Source: VRUE01 sp963774555
GTDB lineage: Bacteria > Actinomycetota > Thermoleophilia > Solirubrobacterales > 70-9
Assembly: GCA_963774555.1 (NCBI GenBank)
Contig: CAVZFL010000001.1
Span: forward strand, 1,488,001-1,552,000
DNA length: 64,000 bases
Direction of reading: 5' to 3'
The number at the start of each line of letters is the position of its first letter. The first letter of the stretch is position 1. The notes under the pieces were generated by a model, which was not told where the DNA came from, searched no databases, and worked only from the letters and a program-made list of their open reading frames with translations. This document shows positions 24,931 through 35,123 of the stretch, piece after piece. A program made the position numbers and the translations under genes.

Positions 24931-25302
24931 ATGCCCTCCGAGTCACAGTCCGACTCCACCTTCACGCTCTACCGGCGTGGGATCGAGCTGCTCGAGGAGG
25001 AGGACTTTGAGGAGGCGGCGGCGCCGCTGGAGGAGGCGGCGCGGCGGGCGCCGGAGAAGTCCTCGGTCCGAGAGGCGCTGGGCCGGGCCTACTTTCGCTC
25101 CGGACGCTTCGCCGCCGCCGCGGTCGAGTTCAAGGCCGTGGTCGAGCGCCACCAGGTCAACGACTACGCCCACTTCTGCCTCGGCCGGGCGCTGGCCAAG
25201 ACGGGGGAGACGGAGCGCGCCCGCCACCACCTGGCACTCGCCTCCAACCTGCGTCCCGACCGGCGCGACTACAGCTTCTACCGGGCGATGCTCGGGGCCT
25301 GA
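24931..25302 (+). CDS. Tetratricopeptide-repeat protein
   Basis: A 123-residue protein, started at MPSESQSDSTFTLYRRG; an ATG at 24868 would add 21 unlikely residues. Three TPR units are visible: YRRGIELLEEEDFEEAAAPL, then VREALGRAYFRSGRFAAAAV, then AHFCLGRALAKTGETERARH. It is cytoplasmic and probably a protein-interaction scaffold. It is convergent with the GAF kinase gene, 3 bases apart. Confidence 0.85.
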   Translation: MPSESQSDSTFTLYRRGIELLEEEDFEEAAAPLEEAARRAPEKSSVREALGRAYFRSGRFAAAAVEFKAVVERHQVNDYAHFCLGRALAKTGETERARHHLALASNLRPDRRDYSFYRAMLGA

Positions 25303-25305
25303 GGC

Positions 25306-27085
25306 TCAGCCGGCCCTGGCGGTCGGCTCGTCCGGCTCGCCGGGCGGCGCGGCCTCGCCGAGCCGCGGCGAGCTCTCCTCGAGCTCGCTCCGGTAGCGGG
25401 CCGGCAGTTCGGCGACGATCGTCGTGCCCTCGCCGGGGGCGCTGCGCAGCTCCAGGTGCCGCCGGCGAGACCGACCCGTTCGCGCATCCCGACCAGGCCG
25501 AAGCCGTCGGTCGCCGCGCTCGGGATCGAAGCCACAGCCCTCGTCGGCGATCCGCACGCGCAGCTTGCGCGTCGCTCTCGGTCACGTCGACCCTGGCGCG
25601 GTCGGTCTCGCCGTGCTGGACAGCGTTGTTGAGCGCCTCCTGGACCAGCCGGTAGACGGTGTCCTCGATCTCGCTGGCGAGGCGGCCCGGGCTGCGCCTC
25701 GGACTGCGAGGTCGAGGTCGATGCTCGACCTCGCACCGCGACGCGCGCCGGCCATCGAGGTGCGTTCGCCGAGCGCCTCGAGCGCGGCGCCGAGGCCGAG
25801 CTCGTCGAGCGTGCTCGGGCGCAGGTCGGCGATCAGGCGGCGCATCTCGGCGATCGCGCCGTCGACCTGCTCGATCCCCTGGTCGAGCAGGCGGTCGAGC
25901 TCGTCGGGGTCGCCGCGCCGGGCGGCGGAGAGCAGGACGCGCAGGCCGGCGAGGCTCTGCAGCGACTCGTCGTGCAGCTCGCGCGCCCAGCGGCCGCGCT
26001 CGCGCTCGGTCGCGGCGATGCTGTCGCGGGTGCGGTCGTCGGCGACCGACTGCGCGGTCGCCACCGCGGTCGCGGCGCTGGCCGCGAAGGAGACGCAGGA
26101 CCTGCTCGTCCTCGTCGCTGAAGCCGGCGTCGCGACCGAGCGGGTCGAGCGCGACCAGCACGCCGAGGGCCTGGCCGCGGAAGACGAGCGGCACGAGCAG
26201 CGCGGTGACGCCGACGTCCTGGCTGCCCGGGCGGGCCATCAGGCTCGGGTCGAGGTCGTGGATGCGGCGCGGCTCGCGCGCCTCCAGCACCTGGCCGGGG
26301 ATCGAGCCCTCGACCGGGATCCGCGCTCTCCGCCGTGCCGCGCTCGCGCTCGCCGGCGACCGAGGCGGCGACGAGCTCGTCGCCGTCGCGCGAGCAGGAT
26401 CAGCAGCGAGCGCGCTTCGACCAGCGCCCGGCCGCGCTTGACGACGATCTCGAGGATGCGGTCGAGGTCGGTCTCGCCGCCGACCGCGCGGGCGATCTCG
26501 GTCGTCGCTTCGAGCCGGTGCACGGCGCGCTCCATCTCGTCGCGCGCGGCTCTGCGACGCTGCGGTAGAGGCGCGCGTTCTCGACCGCGATCGCCGCCCA
26601 CTCGGCGAGGATCACCGCCGACTGCTCGTCGGCCTCGTCGAATTCGCCGCTCGTCCTTCTCGGTCAGGTAGAGGTTGCCCCAGGCGTGGCCGCGGATCAT
26701 CACCGGCACGCCGAGGAAGTTGGTCATCGGCGGGTGGCCGGGCGGGAAGCCGTAGGAGCGGGGGTGGTGGCCGACGTCGCCGAGCCGCAGCGGCCGCGGC
26801 TGCTCGATCAGCAGGCCGAGCACGCCGCGGCCGCGCGGCAGGTTGCCGATCGCGCGCCGCGCCTCGTCGTCGATGCCGTGGGTGATGAAGCGCTCGAGCT
26901 CGTGGCGGTCTTCGTCGAGCACGCCGAGCGCGGCGTAGCGGGCGCCGGTCAGCTCGCAGGCGACCTCGAGCACCTGGCGGAAGATCGTCTCCGGGTCGAG
27001 CTCGGCCACCAGGCTGCGGCCCGACGTCGATCAGCTCTCGCAGCCGGGGCTCATCGAGAGCGCTGCTGTCGTATCCCTGTGCCAT
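25306..27085 (-). CDS. GAF-domain sensor histidine kinase (NarL/DegS type), about ten frame breaks
   Basis: The reading begins MAQGYDSSALDEPRLRELID at 27085 and must change frame about ten times, but each piece continues the last. GAF 1: TGARYAALGVLDEDRHELER, then VIRGHAWGNLYLTEK. Linker helix: MERAVHRLEATTEIARA. GAF 2: HDLDPSLMARPGSQDVG, then VFRGQALGVL. HisKA_3: RERGRWARELHDESLQSLAG, with the phospho-acceptor His. The ATPase part is VYRLVQEALNNAVQHGETD, then RIADEGCGFDP, then GEGTTIVAELPARY. About 590 residues when repaired. The breaks sit in G/C runs and look like assembly errors. The divergent NarL-type regulator at 27326 is the natural partner. GAF domains suggest sensing of gas or small ligands. 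Confidence 0.82.
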
Positions 27086-27325
27086 CTTCGCCCCTCCTAC
27101 TGGAAATTGTGGGCGTACCGCAATCCTACCGGGTGGCCCTGGCGATGCTCAAATCCGGCCGATTGGGATGAAATTCGCGGAAAAACCCCGATGTTCGGGG
27201 GTCGGGATGCCCGCTTAGATTTGGAATATGGGTTCCACTCATGGGCCGGCTGGCGCCGGTAACCTCGTTGCCGTGCCGGCCGATGTGCACCCGACGGCAG
27301 CGGGGAGACCGCAACGACGACGATC

Positions 27326-27937
27326 GTGCTCGCCGACGACCACACGGTCGTGCGCAACGCCCTGCGCCTGCTGCTCGACGCCGAGCCGGGCTTCGAGGTC
27401 GTCGCCGAGGCCGGCGACGCCGACACCGCGGTCCGCTACGTGCGCGGCCACAAGCCGACGGTGCTGATCCTCGACCTCAACATGCCGGGACGCTCGAGTC
27501 TCGACGCGGTGCCCGACATCCGCGAGGCCTCGCCGGAGACCGAGATCGTCGTGCTGACGATGCAGAACGAGCCCGCCTTCGCCCGCCGCGCCCTGCAGGC
27601 GGGGGTGCGTGGCTACGTGCTCAAGGAGGCGGCGGACGCCGAGCTGGTGCAGGCGGTGCGCAGCGCCGCGGCGGGTGACACGTACCTGCAGCCGGCGCTG
27701 GGGGCTCGGCTTGCGGCGGGGGCGGACAATCAGAGCGGGGACGAGCTGAGTGAGCGCGAGCGGGATGTGCTGCGCCTGATCGCGCTTGGGCATACCAATG
27801 CGGAGGTCGCTGAGCAGCTCTATATCAGCATTCGGACGGTGGAGAGTCATCGGGCGCATATACAGCAGAAGCTGAGGCTTTCTAGTCGGGCCGAGCTGGT
27901 TCGGTATGCGCTTGAGCAGGGGCTTGTTGAAACTTGA
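27326..27937 (+). CDS. NarL/LuxR-family response regulator
   Basis: A receiver domain (about 1-115) with the acidic pocket ADDHTVVRN, phospho-acceptor Asp in LILDLNMPG, and VLKEAADAEL. It is followed by a LuxR-type helix-turn-helix (about 140-200): LSERERDVLRLIALGHTNAEVAEQL and SIRTVESHRAHIQQKL. The GTG at 27326 may not be the true start. A few residues (TTTIV) precede it in frame, and an upstream start would need one base of correction near 27301. It is divergent from the GAF kinase. Codons become poor in C toward the 3' end, next to a long hairpin. Confidence 0.9.
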   Translation: MLADDHTVVRNALRLLLDAEPGFEVVAEAGDADTAVRYVRGHKPTVLILDLNMPGRSSLDAVPDIREASPETEIVVLTMQNEPAFARRALQAGVRGYVLKEAADAELVQAVRSAAAGDTYLQPALGARLAAGADNQSGDELSERERDVLRLIALGHTNAEVAEQLYISIRTVESHRAHIQQKLRLSSRAELVRYALEQGLVET

Positions 27938-28052
27938 GGGCCTGTCCCGGTAGGGGTTTCGCTTAACTTTTTGGATGGGGAGTGGGCCTGCTGGCGCCGC
28001 AAGGTTGGCGCCCAAAAAGTACAAGACGCTCCACCCCTACCGGGAAAGGCCC
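27938..28052. repeat. Long palindromic element, family B, copy 1
   Basis: 20-bp arms (27938-27957 and 28033-28052) match with one mismatch. Inside, ACTTTTTGG (27966-27974) pairs with CCAAAAAGT (28012-28020), followed by ACAAG. The element exactly fills the space between the regulator stop and the stop of the convergent gene, so it may also end transcription both ways. A second copy of the inner core is in the element at 40886. Confidence 0.8.
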
Positions 28053-28748
28053 TTACGTAACGAGAGGGACTACGCAGCGGTACTTGTGAGCTTTAGTTGA
28101 ACCGTTGAAATCGACAACGCCTGCTGCAGTCACGATTACAACGGCGTAAGCATCGGGTCCCGTCATATTGGTGACGTCGTTTGACCACTCGTCACCTTTA
28201 TCGAGCACAACACCCGGCTGCTGCGAGAAGGCTGATAGCAGCAAGGGGTCCGGTAGTTCGCCACCTTGAACCGCACACGAGTTGGCGGCGGCTGGGGCGC
28301 TTATTGCTGTTTCGCTGGATTGGGTTTGCCAGCAGGATCCGGCGAAGGGTTGGGTGTTGGGGAGGCAGCCGGCGGTGTGGCCGTTCACTGTTTGGGCGTT
28401 GATTGCGTTGACGGCGTTTAGGGCGGTTTGGGCTTGGACTGCGTTTTGGGCCAGGTCGGCGGTTTCGGCGTGGGCGGCCTCGGGGACCTGGGCCAGGGTG
28501 AGCTCGTTGATTTCGGCTCCGGTGATCGGGCCGGCTTGGCTGAGCGCGGTGGCGATGGTTCCCGGCTTCAGCCTGTTCGCCGCGACGGAACCGACCTTGA
28601 TCCGGTTCCCCGGCAGCGACTTCACCTTGATCGCCCGCCCGTCCAGCTTCACCTTCTTCGCCGCATAGACAGTCCCCCCAAGCGCCACAAATAGCGCCAA
28701 CACAGAGATCGCCAAAGCCGGCGACGGCACCCGCATCCCCCGTCTCAT
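28053..28748 (-). CDS. Secreted protein with repeat-rich N-terminal half
   Basis: A 231-residue protein with signal segment AISVLALFVALGGTVYAAKK. Then come strand repeats with changing words (GRAIKVKSLPGNRIKVGS, then VAANRLKPGTI) and an Ala-rich run with NAVNAINAQTVNGHT. The C-terminal domain has Cys at about 132, 142, 158 and 226. The same ALFVALGG leader and short-repeat plan occur in the protein at 35124..35894. Function unknown, presumably at the cell surface. Its stop touches the family B palindrome. Confidence 0.7.
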   Translation of the reverse strand: MRRGMRVPSPALAISVLALFVALGGTVYAAKKVKLDGRAIKVKSLPGNRIKVGSVAANRLKPGTIATALSQAGPITGAEINELTLAQVPEAAHAETADLAQNAVQAQTALNAVNAINAQTVNGHTAGCLPNTQPFAGSCWQTQSSETAISAPAAANSCAVQGGELPDPLLLSAFSQQPGVVLDKGDEWSNDVTNMTGPDAYAVVIVTAAGVVDFNGSTKAHKYRCVVPLVT

Positions 28749-29041
28749 CTTCTCCCCCTCAGTAGAAACAGCCTTGCCCGCCCGACCCTAGGGACCTTGT
28801 CGTAAACAACAAGGTTCGTTGGACGAAAGTTCGTGCCGAGAACTGTGAACCCCACTCGCAGAAAGAAATTTATAGTGGAATGTAATCCACTGAGAAGAAA
28901 TTACAGACCAAAAGGTAAAGAAACCTGCTTGCAAACGTCCGCCCGGGTGCGATAGAAGTTCCCCGCTGTACCCAGACAAACATTAATCGTCACCGCAAAG
29001 CGCCTGGCTCGTTTTGGGGTGAACTAGGGCGAGGGGGGCTC

Positions 29042-32000
29042 ATGCAGGGAATGAGGTTGTTTGCGGCGATGGCGGTGGCATTGCTGATCTTGGGCACAGG
29101 CATCGCGCTTGCCGAGCAAGAAGACGCTCCCCAGACCGACCCTGCGCTGAGCGCTCCTCCGGCTCAGGAACCTGGCCCTGAAATCGAATCCAAGCGAACC
29201 GCGAATTCTCAGACCTTTCGCCTTCCCGATGGCGGCCGCGAAACGCGAATCTTCGCCAACCCCATCAACTACCTGGATTCCGAAGGCGAATGGGAGCCGA
29301 TCGCCGACGCATTGACCGAAAGCGCCGACGGCGCGACTCTCTCCAATGGCCAGAACTCCTTCGATGTTCAGCTCCCCGAACAGATCGACTCCGGCGCGGC
29401 ACGCCTGTCGATAGGCGACAACTGGATCACGAGCAGCTTGGTCGGCCCAAACACCGGGCCGGTCCAGCTCGAAGGCGAGATGGCCAGCTATGAAGCCGCC
29501 CAGGGCAACCTCTCCTTCGACTACACCGGCCTCGCCAACGGCCTCAAGGAGGAGATCGAACTCGCCGATGCCTCCCAGCCCAGCACCTTCAACTTCGATC
29601 TGAGTGCTTCAAACGGTCTCACGCCAAGTCTGACCGAAGAGGGCACGATTGAGTTTCGCAACGACAGCGACGAAGTCATCGCGATCCTGCCGGCCCCCGT
29701 GATGTCCGACAGCACACCGGGTCAGCCCGCCGTCTCCCACGCGGTCCACTACAAGCTGGATCCCCAAGACGAAGACCAGTGGCGGTTGACGGTCGAAGCC
29801 GATCGCGACTGGCTCACCCAGCCTGATCGTCAGTGGCCAGTCAGTCTGGACCCGAGTGTGACCATCCCCAGTCCAAGCCTTGACTGCGCGATAGGAGGCC
29901 AGAAAGGAAAAACTGGCTGGGGGCTCTGCGGCTCCGGTGGGCAGAAAATACTGCCGCTCGCATATTCGCCGAAAATCGAAAGCGCAAAAGATGAATGGTC
30001 CCGCGCCCTGCTGCGCTTCTCCCTGAGCAACATCCCCAACGATTCCTATATTGCCTCAGCCACACTGAACATGAACTCGCCCGAAGCCGCGCTCAATACA
30101 AGCGGCGTCGAGATCAGGCGCCTCACACAGACCGCGTGGGACCAAACGGCGACCTGGAGCCGCTATTCCCTCGTAGGTCATACGACCAATCTGTGGAAAA
30201 CAGAAGGCGGGGACTACAGCGAATCAGAAGTAGGCAAGATCCTGACCAGCGAACGCGGCAGCCAGGCTGGCTCGTGGGCCTTTCCGCTCTCGACCACATT
30301 GGTTGAAGAACTGGCGCCAAAGTCAAGCCCCGGCGGCACCCAGGGGCCACTCAACATCCTGGCCAAGCTGATCGATGACAAATCTCGCGAATGCGGTGGC
30401 TCGTCCTGCACGCAGCGCGCCGTCAACTTTGAATCCAGCGCAGCGACAAAAGCAGAAAACCGCCCCTACATCTCGGTTGTCTACTACCAAAAAGCACCAG
30501 CCACCAGCGAAGTCACCTTGCCCAAAGAAGGGACGGTGAGCGCCCGTCGCCTCAAGCTCAAGGCGAAATGGGGCGAAGCAGCTGTGACCGGCGTGACCTT
30601 CCAGTACAAGCTGACGCCCAAAGAACCCTTCAGGACCATGCCGGCGAGCAGCGTTCGCAACGCCCAGGGCCAGCAGGTCACCTGGCCCGTGGCGGTCCAG
30701 GGCCACCAAAGCGAACCGCTCTACTTCGACGCCGAGAGTGGCCCACCCCCATTGGCGGTAGGCGCGATCCAAGTGCGGGCGCTCTTTGAGGGGCCGACTG
30801 AAGTTGCCGGCTACAGCGCCCCCGTCAAGGCGACCGTGGATCCCAACGTGGGCAGCCCTCATGACGCGACGACGGGAGTAGGCCCAGGTTCGCTTGATCT
30901 CGATACCGGAGGGTTCACCGTGACCCGCCAGGATGTGTCGATCCCCGGCTTTAGCTCGGGGCTAGAATTCTCCCGTACGCACAGCTCCCTACAAGCTGGA
31001 ACCAATCACTTTGAAACCGATGTCCTGGGTCGTGGCTGGAAGCCCAGCGTTCCCGTCGAAGTGTCCGGCGGCGCCGAATGGCGCAGTGTCCGAGAATTCT
31101 CCGCCAGCGCCGAAGAACAAGAAGAAGGGCTCGGTGATTATGCACTGCTCACAGACTTGGAAGGCTTTGAATATGCCTTCGAAAAGGTCGGCGGGAGCTA
31201 CGTCGCGCCGCCAGAACTGAGCGGTTGGGTGCTTGCGCATGTGCCTGGGAGCACAACCTTCACGCTCAGTGACCCGGGAGGCAGTACGACGACCTTTGAA
31301 AACAGCGCAGGAGGCACCGAATACCTTCCCGTGTCCGTCTCGCAAGCCGGTAGCTCGTCCAACCCAACGCAGCTGGTCTACCAGATAGTCGGCGAAAACC
31401 GGCGGCTCAGCATGGTCATCGCTCCGCCCGACCCCGGCTACACCTGCCCAGCAGGAGAAGCGGAAAACAAGGTCGGCTGCAGGTCGCTGACCTTCCGATA
31501 TGAGAAAGCGGAAAGATGGGGCGCTCCTGCAAGCTACAAAGATCGGCTCTCTTGGATCACTTACAACGGTCCCAGCGGAAAATCGACGGTGGGGCACTGG
31601 GAAGTCGCCAGGTATCGCTATGACACCTGGGGCAGGCTGACGGAAGAGTGGGACCCGCGGATCTCGCCGGCCCTCAAGGAGACCTATACCTACGCGGCTG
31701 CCGGCGACCTCGGTGAAGGCGGCAAGATCGCGACGATCACTCCGCCGGGACAGGAACCGTGGACTCTGGAATATGAAGCTGGAGGTCCGGTGAGTTCCAA
31801 GCGCTTGGTGCGCGTCAAGCGTCCGAGCCTGCTGAGCAGCCCGTCTGTCGCGCAGACGACGATCGCCTATGAAGTACCGCTCACCGGCAGTGGAGCGCCG
31901 TATGACATGAGCGCCACCGCGGTCGGCCAGTGGGGCCAGCAGGACCCCCCGACCGAAGCGACGGCGATATTCCCACCCGATCAGGTGCCGGCGAGCCCAC

Positions 32001-34654
32001 CCAGCAGCTACTCAAGGGCAACCGTCATCTACACCGATGCCGAAGGCCAGCTCGTCAATACCGCGACTCCGTCGGGAGCGGGCACTACCGCGCCTTCGAT
32101 CACGACCACGGAAGCCGATGAATTCGGCAACGTCGTGCGTGAACTGAGCGCCCAGAACCGCCTTCGGTCCCTGGCTGAAGGATCAGGCTCGGTGACCCGC
32201 TCGCACGAACTTGAGACGAAACGCCGCTATTCCGCCGACGGCACCGAAATGCTCGAGGAATGGGGACCGACGCATCTGATCCGCCTCGAATCGGGTACCG
32301 GCGCCGAAAAAAAAGCGCGGCTGCATACGACGATCCAATATGACAAAGCATGGCCCGGCACAGGTGTAAAGCCCCACCTGCCGACCCGTGAAACCACGGG
32401 CGCCAGCATCGTCGGCGAAGGAATTGACGCCGACCAGCACGAAACTGAAACCGAATACAACTGGACGCTGCGCAAGCCGACCGAAGTAGTTGTCGATCCG
32501 CTGGGGCTCAATCTTCGAACGAAAATGGCATACAGCACCGAAACCGGACTTCTCACCGAACGGACCCTGCCAGCGGGCAGCGGCGGAGACGCCCACAGCA
32601 CCAAACTCATCTACTACACCTCCGGCGAAGCCGGAGAAAGCGGTTGCTTGAAAGGCGAAGGCTTCACGGGCCTGCTCTGCAAGGTCATGCCGGCGGCCCA
32701 GCCTGGCACCAAAGAACTACCTGAAGTGCTGGGGACCAGGTACGCCGCCTACAATTCGTTGTCAGAGCCCACCGAAATAATCGAAAGCCCCGGTGGCGGG
32801 ATTCACGAAACCCGCACCACGAGAAAGACTTATGACACGGCGGGACGGGAATCCACCAGCACGCAGATAGGAGGCGGGAAAGAAGTTCTCCCGATTCAGC
32901 ACGTCTACAGCGAATTGACGGGACTGCCCGTCGAACAGAAGTTCATCTGCGAAACCAAATGCGAAGGCTTCGACAGCCAGTCGGTGACGACGATCTACGA
33001 CAAACTGGGTCGCCCGGTCGAATACGGCGACGCCGACGGCAACATCTCGACCGCCAGCTACGACCTGCTGGGTAGACCGGTCACGACGACCGACGGCAAG
33101 GGTATGCAGACCTTCAGCTATGACTCGACCTCGGGGCTTCTAACAAAACTCGAAGATTCCGCTGCCGGCACTTTCACGGCGGCCTATGACGCCGACGGTC
33201 ACATGACCGAACGGGGTCTCCCCGACGGACTGGTCGCCAAAACGACCTATGACGAAACAGGCGCTCCGACCAAACTCAGCTACACGAAGGTAACGAGCTG
33301 CTCAGAAAAATGCACCTGGCTCGAAGAATCGGCCGAACGCTCGATCTACGGCCAGATTCTCTCTCAGACCAGCCTGTCCTCCAGCCAGCAGTACTCCTAC
33401 GACAAGGCCGGCAGGCTGACCCTGGTCAAGGACACGCCTCAAGGTGGCTCCTGCACGACGCGCCAGTACGCCTACGACGCCGATTCTAACCGCACCAAAC
33501 TGACCACCAGGGCCCCCGGCATCGGCGGCGCCTGCGATACCAGCTCCGAAGGCACGCCCCAGTCCTACAGCTATGACGCTGCAGACCGGCTGACCGACTC
33601 GGGGATTGTTTACGACAGCTTCGGGAGAATCACCAGCCTGCCGGCCAAAGACGCTGGGGGAAGCACACTTGAAACCAGCTTCTACAGCAACGAAATGGTC
33701 GCCAGCCAGTTTCAGGGGAGTCTGACGAACTCCTATCAGCTCGATTCCGCTGGCCGCCCGCGCCAAGTCGTGCAGACTGGAAGCAAAGAAGGCACGGAAG
33801 TCTTCCACTACGCGATGACTTCCGACTCAACCGCCTGGACCGAACGAGGTTCGGCCTGGACTCGCAACATCGCTGGCATTGGAGGGGAACTTGCCGCGAT
33901 CCAGCCGAGCGCGGGAGAAACGAGCCTTCTGATGACCGACCTGCACGGAGACGTTGTCGCCACGGCAAGTCTCAGCCAGTCAGCCAAAGAACCGACTGCC
34001 AAATTCGAATTCGACGAGTTCGGTACTCCGAAATCAGGCAGCGCAGGACGCTTCGGCTGGCTAGGCGGCAAGCAGCGCCGCACCGAACTTCCGTCAGGAC
34101 TGATCCAGATGGGCGTTCGGAGCTATGTCCCCGGATTGGGTCGGTTCATCTCACGAGACCCTGTACAGGGCGGTTCAGCTAACGCCTACGACTATGCAAA
34201 TCAAGATCCTGTCAACGGCCTTGATCTAGACGGAAACGCCGCATGCAGCGTATACGGTCCCCACAAACTCAAATTGGTAGGGACTCATGAGAAAGACCAC
34301 GCGGTGGTGACATATTCAGTGAGAGGCGAGGCGCACTGCTCACGCAGCGCGACAAATCGAGTATTGACGGTCCATATCACTGGTGGGACCTTCCGGCCGG
34401 GCATTCCGCAGCCTACGCGAGTGATTCCAATGCACACCTCAAGTACCACCTGCGGCAGGGTGACGTGTGAACACAGCGCTGGCGGCTCCTTGACGTATAT
34501 CTCGCCTTGTGACACGATTGCCACGGGTGTAGTCAATGCGAGAATTACAATTTCTTGGACTCCACGGGGAAGCGATACCCGTAGATCCGCGTCGACGACG
34601 GTCAGCCTTCCATTCGAAATCCCACATATCTGCGTAGGGGCACCGGAGGGCTGA
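29042..34654 (+). CDS. RHS-repeat surface protein with variable C-terminal tip
   Basis: 1870 residues. It has a signal peptide (MRLFAAMAVALLILGTGIA), then a DNRLRE-like beta domain (about 310-480; RALLRFSLSNIPNDSYIASA). Many YD/RHS repeats follow (e.g. YDLLGRPVTTTDGKG, YDKAGRLTLVKD). The RHS core ends RSYVPGLGRFISRDPVQGG, then ANQDPVNGLDLDGN at about 1710. The last ~140 residues are a different, Cys-containing tip with lower GC and ordinary Glu codons, while the rest uses GAA almost only. RHS proteins form a shell that delivers a C-terminal tip, often a toxin. No toxin fold is recognised here. A small exported-protein gene follows after 2 bases, where an immunity gene would be expected. Confidence 0.88.
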   Translation: MQGMRLFAAMAVALLILGTGIALAEQEDAPQTDPALSAPPAQEPGPEIESKRTANSQTFRLPDGGRETRIFANPINYLDSEGEWEPIADALTESADGATLSNGQNSFDVQLPEQIDSGAARLSIGDNWITSSLVGPNTGPVQLEGEMASYEAAQGNLSFDYTGLANGLKEEIELADASQPSTFNFDLSASNGLTPSLTEEGTIEFRNDSDEVIAILPAPVMSDSTPGQPAVSHAVHYKLDPQDEDQWRLTVEADRDWLTQPDRQWPVSLDPSVTIPSPSLDCAIGGQKGKTGWGLCGSGGQKILPLAYSPKIESAKDEWSRALLRFSLSNIPNDSYIASATLNMNSPEAALNTSGVEIRRLTQTAWDQTATWSRYSLVGHTTNLWKTEGGDYSESEVGKILTSERGSQAGSWAFPLSTTLVEELAPKSSPGGTQGPLNILAKLIDDKSRECGGSSCTQRAVNFESSAATKAENRPYISVVYYQKAPATSEVTLPKEGTVSARRLKLKAKWGEAAVTGVTFQYKLTPKEPFRTMPASSVRNAQGQQVTWPVAVQGHQSEPLYFDAESGPPPLAVGAIQVRALFEGPTEVAGYSAPVKATVDPNVGSPHDATTGVGPGSLDLDTGGFTVTRQDVSIPGFSSGLEFSRTHSSLQAGTNHFETDVLGRGWKPSVPVEVSGGAEWRSVREFSASAEEQEEGLGDYALLTDLEGFEYAFEKVGGSYVAPPELSGWVLAHVPGSTTFTLSDPGGSTTTFENSAGGTEYLPVSVSQAGSSSNPTQLVYQIVGENRRLSMVIAPPDPGYTCPAGEAENKVGCRSLTFRYEKAERWGAPASYKDRLSWITYNGPSGKSTVGHWEVARYRYDTWGRLTEEWDPRISPALKETYTYAAAGDLGEGGKIATITPPGQEPWTLEYEAGGPVSSKRLVRVKRPSLLSSPSVAQTTIAYEVPLTGSGAPYDMSATAVGQWGQQDPPTEATAIFPPDQVPASPPSSYSRATVIYTDAEGQLVNTATPSGAGTTAPSITTTEADEFGNVVRELSAQNRLRSLAEGSGSVTRSHELETKRRYSADGTEMLEEWGPTHLIRLESGTGAEKKARLHTTIQYDKAWPGTGVKPHLPTRETTGASIVGEGIDADQHETETEYNWTLRKPTEVVVDPLGLNLRTKMAYSTETGLLTERTLPAGSGGDAHSTKLIYYTSGEAGESGCLKGEGFTGLLCKVMPAAQPGTKELPEVLGTRYAAYNSLSEPTEIIESPGGGIHETRTTRKTYDTAGRESTSTQIGGGKEVLPIQHVYSELTGLPVEQKFICETKCEGFDSQSVTTIYDKLGRPVEYGDADGNISTASYDLLGRPVTTTDGKGMQTFSYDSTSGLLTKLEDSAAGTFTAAYDADGHMTERGLPDGLVAKTTYDETGAPTKLSYTKVTSCSEKCTWLEESAERSIYGQILSQTSLSSSQQYSYDKAGRLTLVKDTPQGGSCTTRQYAYDADSNRTKLTTRAPGIGGACDTSSEGTPQSYSYDAADRLTDSGIVYDSFGRITSLPAKDAGGSTLETSFYSNEMVASQFQGSLTNSYQLDSAGRPRQVVQTGSKEGTEVFHYAMTSDSTAWTERGSAWTRNIAGIGGELAAIQPSAGETSLLMTDLHGDVVATASLSQSAKEPTAKFEFDEFGTPKSGSAGRFGWLGGKQRRTELPSGLIQMGVRSYVPGLGRFISRDPVQGGSANAYDYANQDPVNGLDLDGNAACSVYGPHKLKLVGTHEKDHAVVTYSVRGEAHCSRSATNRVLTVHITGGTFRPGIPQPTRVIPMHTSSTTCGRVTCEHSAGGSLTYISPCDTIATGVVNARITISWTPRGSDTRRSASTTVSLPFEIPHICVGAPEG

Positions 34655-34656
34655 CC

Positions 34657-34992
34657 ATGGGACGCTCTCTTGCAGTCGCTTGTGTTTGCGCAGTAGCGCT
34701 ATGCTTTGCTTTTGGCGCCGGGGGTCAGCGCTTGATCAGTCAAACGAGCCACGCAGCTAATACACAAATGAGTGAGTTCCGTCCAATAGCAATAGATGTT
34801 CGAGATAAGGATGCTGTCGCTAGGTGGGCGTCGAGAATGTGCACGGGTCTAGATCTTCAGGAAGCGGCGAAGGTGCTGGAAACTGAGCCAACGGCTAGTG
34901 CTATAGCTAGAGCGTTGACCATCCATCTTCCCTCGCCGTCCCGTGAGGCTGCGATCACGGCGTGCGAAGCGGCACTAAAATCGGCTGGGTAG
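34657..34992 (+). CDS. Small exported protein behind the RHS gene
   Basis: A 111-residue protein with a signal peptide (LAVACVCAVALCFAFGAGG). The mature part has two Cys, MCTGLDLQEAAKV (about 66) and ITACEAALKSAG at the end, that could form one disulphide. GC is lower than in the neighbours and the start is 2 bases from the RHS stop. Position suggests an immunity or cognate protein for the RHS tip, which is inference. No known family recognised. Confidence 0.6.
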   Translation: MGRSLAVACVCAVALCFAFGAGGQRLISQTSHAANTQMSEFRPIAIDVRDKDAVARWASRMCTGLDLQEAAKVLETEPTASAIARALTIHLPSPSREAAITACEAALKSAG

Positions 34993-35123
34993 CTTTGGGC
35001 TCTGAAATTAATCCAGCGTATGACCCAAAGTACGTGCTTGAGCTGGGTGGGCGTTGGCGGAACGTGCGTTGCGGGATTGAGGCGGCAAGTGGGCATGACA
35101 TCCAAAGCAGATGAGAGGTTAGA

